A DNA stretch of 64,000 nt, from the NCBI GenBank assembly GCA_034509425.1, contig JAVTVJ010000040.1:6835001-6899000 (forward strand), read 5' to 3'. Source of the DNA: Eopsaltria australis (Eukaryota > Chordata > Aves > Passeriformes > Petroicidae). The notes beneath the pieces were generated by a model that saw only the letters and a program-made list of their open reading frames with translations, did not search any database and was not told where the DNA came from. A program made the position numbers and the translations under genes. Within the stretch, counting starts at the first letter, position 1; every line of letters begins with the position of its first letter. This document shows, piece after piece, positions 61,909 through 64,000 of this stretch.

Positions 61909-63849
61909 CTGCATGTTTAATTTACAACTTAACAAAATTCAAACCATTTTAAAAGCTGCAACCATACCATAAAATTAAAGATACTGCACATGGCAGAAGC
62001 TGTACTTTTGCTCATTGATAAATTATTTTCTAGAATTCACATTAACAACCACATTACTGAAGTGCTCTCTAGCCCTCCAGGGTTACAGTTCAAGGTAATA
62101 TGTGACAGATTTGAACATTCTTAAGGAAGAAAATCTCCAGAGTGTGTAGATGGCAGCTTTGCTCACTGGGAGATTACAGTGGCTTTTATATCTGTTACAA
62201 ACCTGCAGTTATACTGATAACTTCAAAAGTGGAATATTATATATCATGCTAAAATTCTCCACCAGCCCATTATGTCCTTTCTTTGTTTCTTCTGTGCTTG
62301 CTTTTTTTTGCCTGTTTTTTCTTTTTTTTCTTCAGTTAGCTATTGCTGGCTTGCCAGAGATCTTGAACTTGAGAAAGGTTAGACATCACAATGCTGAAGC
62401 AGTTTGTGAGCATCAGCAGATTTAGCTTGTAATTTCATTGATCTATGTGGGCTTGCTGTTTGCAAACCAGCTGCTGCACTGTTTCCCCACAGCTACTGAT
62501 CTGAGTAGCATTGATTTTTTCCCTTACATTAACATAGCATTACTTCTTTAATGGGCATTAAATGACTAGATGTAAATACAAACAGGGCTTCAACAACAAA
62601 AGAAAAAAAATGCATTAGTTCTTTTTATTTAAAGAACTCTATTAATATTTTTTAGGAAAAAAAATTAGAAGCATGAGTTATTGATCAAAATAAATGCTAT
62701 TTTTAGTGTTGTAGTTTCCACAGATTTCTTTTGCCGAGAAATAATCTTTTTTCCTCACTGTGTTTACTCATAGTACAAAATGTTGCATTTACAAAGATTG
62801 CCTTTTTGCCTCAGTAAAAATGGTAAAATAGATTTTTTAAGAAGCATCATAGAAAGCAACACAAAAGCTCTTCATTGTGCTTATATTAAAACTAGATGGA
62901 CCCATTTCAGTTTTGAAGGAGCTATCATCTGTTAGCTCTCACTGTTTAACTACCTTAAAAAATGAATGGACTTCAGTTTAGACAGAGTGGATGTGAAATC
63001 TGCAGCACACCATGAACTGAGTATCTTATATAAAATATACTTTATATAAGGTCACAGTCTTCCCATATGCTACTTTAGTCCTTTAGTAGTGTTTTAAACA
63101 AACTTACAGATTCAAAATTCAATGCAGTGTAGAAAAGTCAGTAGGGAAAAAAGTAAAGCAAATGATAAAAACCTGACCAAACTCAAACCCCAACCCCCAG
63201 AGCCAATTTGTTCTGTCACTTATGAATTAACCCGATCAGGCAAGGGTTCCTGATTGCCTTTAGAAGTAGGTGACAGCCAGCAGGGATATCCATTCCAGGA
63301 GATAAAGGACTGAATGTTGTTCCTACTGACACTTCATGAAGAAGTGACGGGATTGAGAGTGCTGGGAAGCAACAGGCAAGAAAGAACTCCCAAAGAACAC
63401 CAGTGGTGGGTTACAATGTTCTGGGCTGCAGATGACAGTAGGCAGCAGTGTGAGTGCCTCAAAAACACAGACACTCCAACAAGAATAGGGTTTACTCTAA
63501 GTATTTATGAAGGAGGATTTTTATCTTTTATGATAAACACAGCTCTTGTTCTGGCCGTGCAGCCTGATTGCCCTGAGGAAAAGGTCCAGTGACCTGATAG
63601 ATGGGAATTCCTCATTCTCCTGTAAGGTTGTCTACTCCTATACCTAGAGAGAGCAAATCATTCCACATGGCTGCTGCAGGGATACCCATTGTATCCTTAC
63701 TCAGAAAGCAGATAAATTATTCTCAGTAGAATACGGTGATGTAAAATATGGTGCTGGAACTGAAAATAACCCATAAAACAAGTACCAAAATTTATACTTA
63801 TCCAAGCTAAAATATATGTGCTGTCAATCTAACCAATCTCTCCTACTCC

Positions 63850-64000
63850 TAGTCTTCTCAACTTGACTAGCTAATGTTAACGCCAGTTCTAGCAGATATA
63901 ATTTCCAAATCATTAAAAACAATATTAAGTAACACTGGCTCCAGTGTGAGCCTTTAGAGCATCATACTATTAACCTCTTTAAACTCATACGAGAAGACCT
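63850..64000 (-). repeat. CR1 LINE internal fragment, runs off the right edge
   Basis: ttccaaatcattaaaaacaa, tattaagtaacactggctcc, agtgtgagcctttagagcat matches the antisense CR1 segment 'aagatgttgaacagtactggccccagcactgacccctgggg'. Diverged. Confidence 0.5.

Larger units (their letters stand above)
59009..64000. other. Right flank: possible upstream region of the gene
   Basis: AT-rich, without a CpG island in the window, so no promoter of the minus-strand gene is evident. Contains the candidate leader exon at 60.5 kb, the isolated exon-like segment at 61.9 kb, and a CR1 fragment at the edge. A 10-base-arm inverted repeat (cttatataaa ... tttatataag) lies at about 63027-63052. Confidence 0.5.

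Overview
The window looks like nuclear DNA of a bird. It is AT-rich and intron-like, and carries many degraded CR1 LINE fragments, including one intact CR1 3' end with the avian 'tgg-tttgggttg' signature, plus a solo-type LTR resembling the TguLTR/ERVL elements of passerines. No rRNA, tRNA, CRISPR, plasmid or prokaryotic operon structure was seen.

The main result is a multi-exon protein-coding gene on the minus strand. Single-frame ORF views hide it because most exons are 28-160 bp long and lack a methionine. Reading splice sites by eye gives a chain of 15 exons from about 59.0 kb down to 5.06 kb: 59008-58958, 57311-57224, 56742-56701, 53921-53882, 50970-50881, 47969-47869, 43613-43369, 33755-33599, 32899-32831, 29192-29120, 18765-18738, 17429-17361, 16650-16590, 14104-14039 and 5218-5058. 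Each has AG/GT boundaries, most with a good polypyrimidine tract, an open reading frame, and a phase that fits its neighbours without a stop. The conceptual product is at least about 440 residues. I do not recognise the family. The gene probably continues past the left edge; two weak candidates for the next exon are at 4920-4946 and 71-110. Its 5' end is unresolved: the 58958-59008 exon is open in all three frames, and a possible non-coding leader exon lies at 60526-60568.

The introns hold repeats. CR1 relics occur in both orientations (about 1.06-1.48, 15.78-15.91, 17.07-17.21, 34.88-34.95, 40.71-40.84, 41.12-41.26, 45.88-45.94, 51.31-51.62, 54.17-54.30 and 63.85-64.0 kb). There is an L2-type LINE relic at 10.9-11.2 kb, an ancient amniote repeat near 19.5 kb, several microsatellites, a 73-base poly-A tract, and an LTR nested inside another LTR at 57.5-58.7 kb within the intron between the first two predicted exons.

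On the plus strand, three consecutive exon-like segments (16275-16331, 20670-20764, 23520-23679) are also phase-compatible and would give a basic protein of about 103 residues, antisense to the main gene. This is a speculative candidate. All exon calls rest on splice-site reading by eye and need RNA or comparative data.
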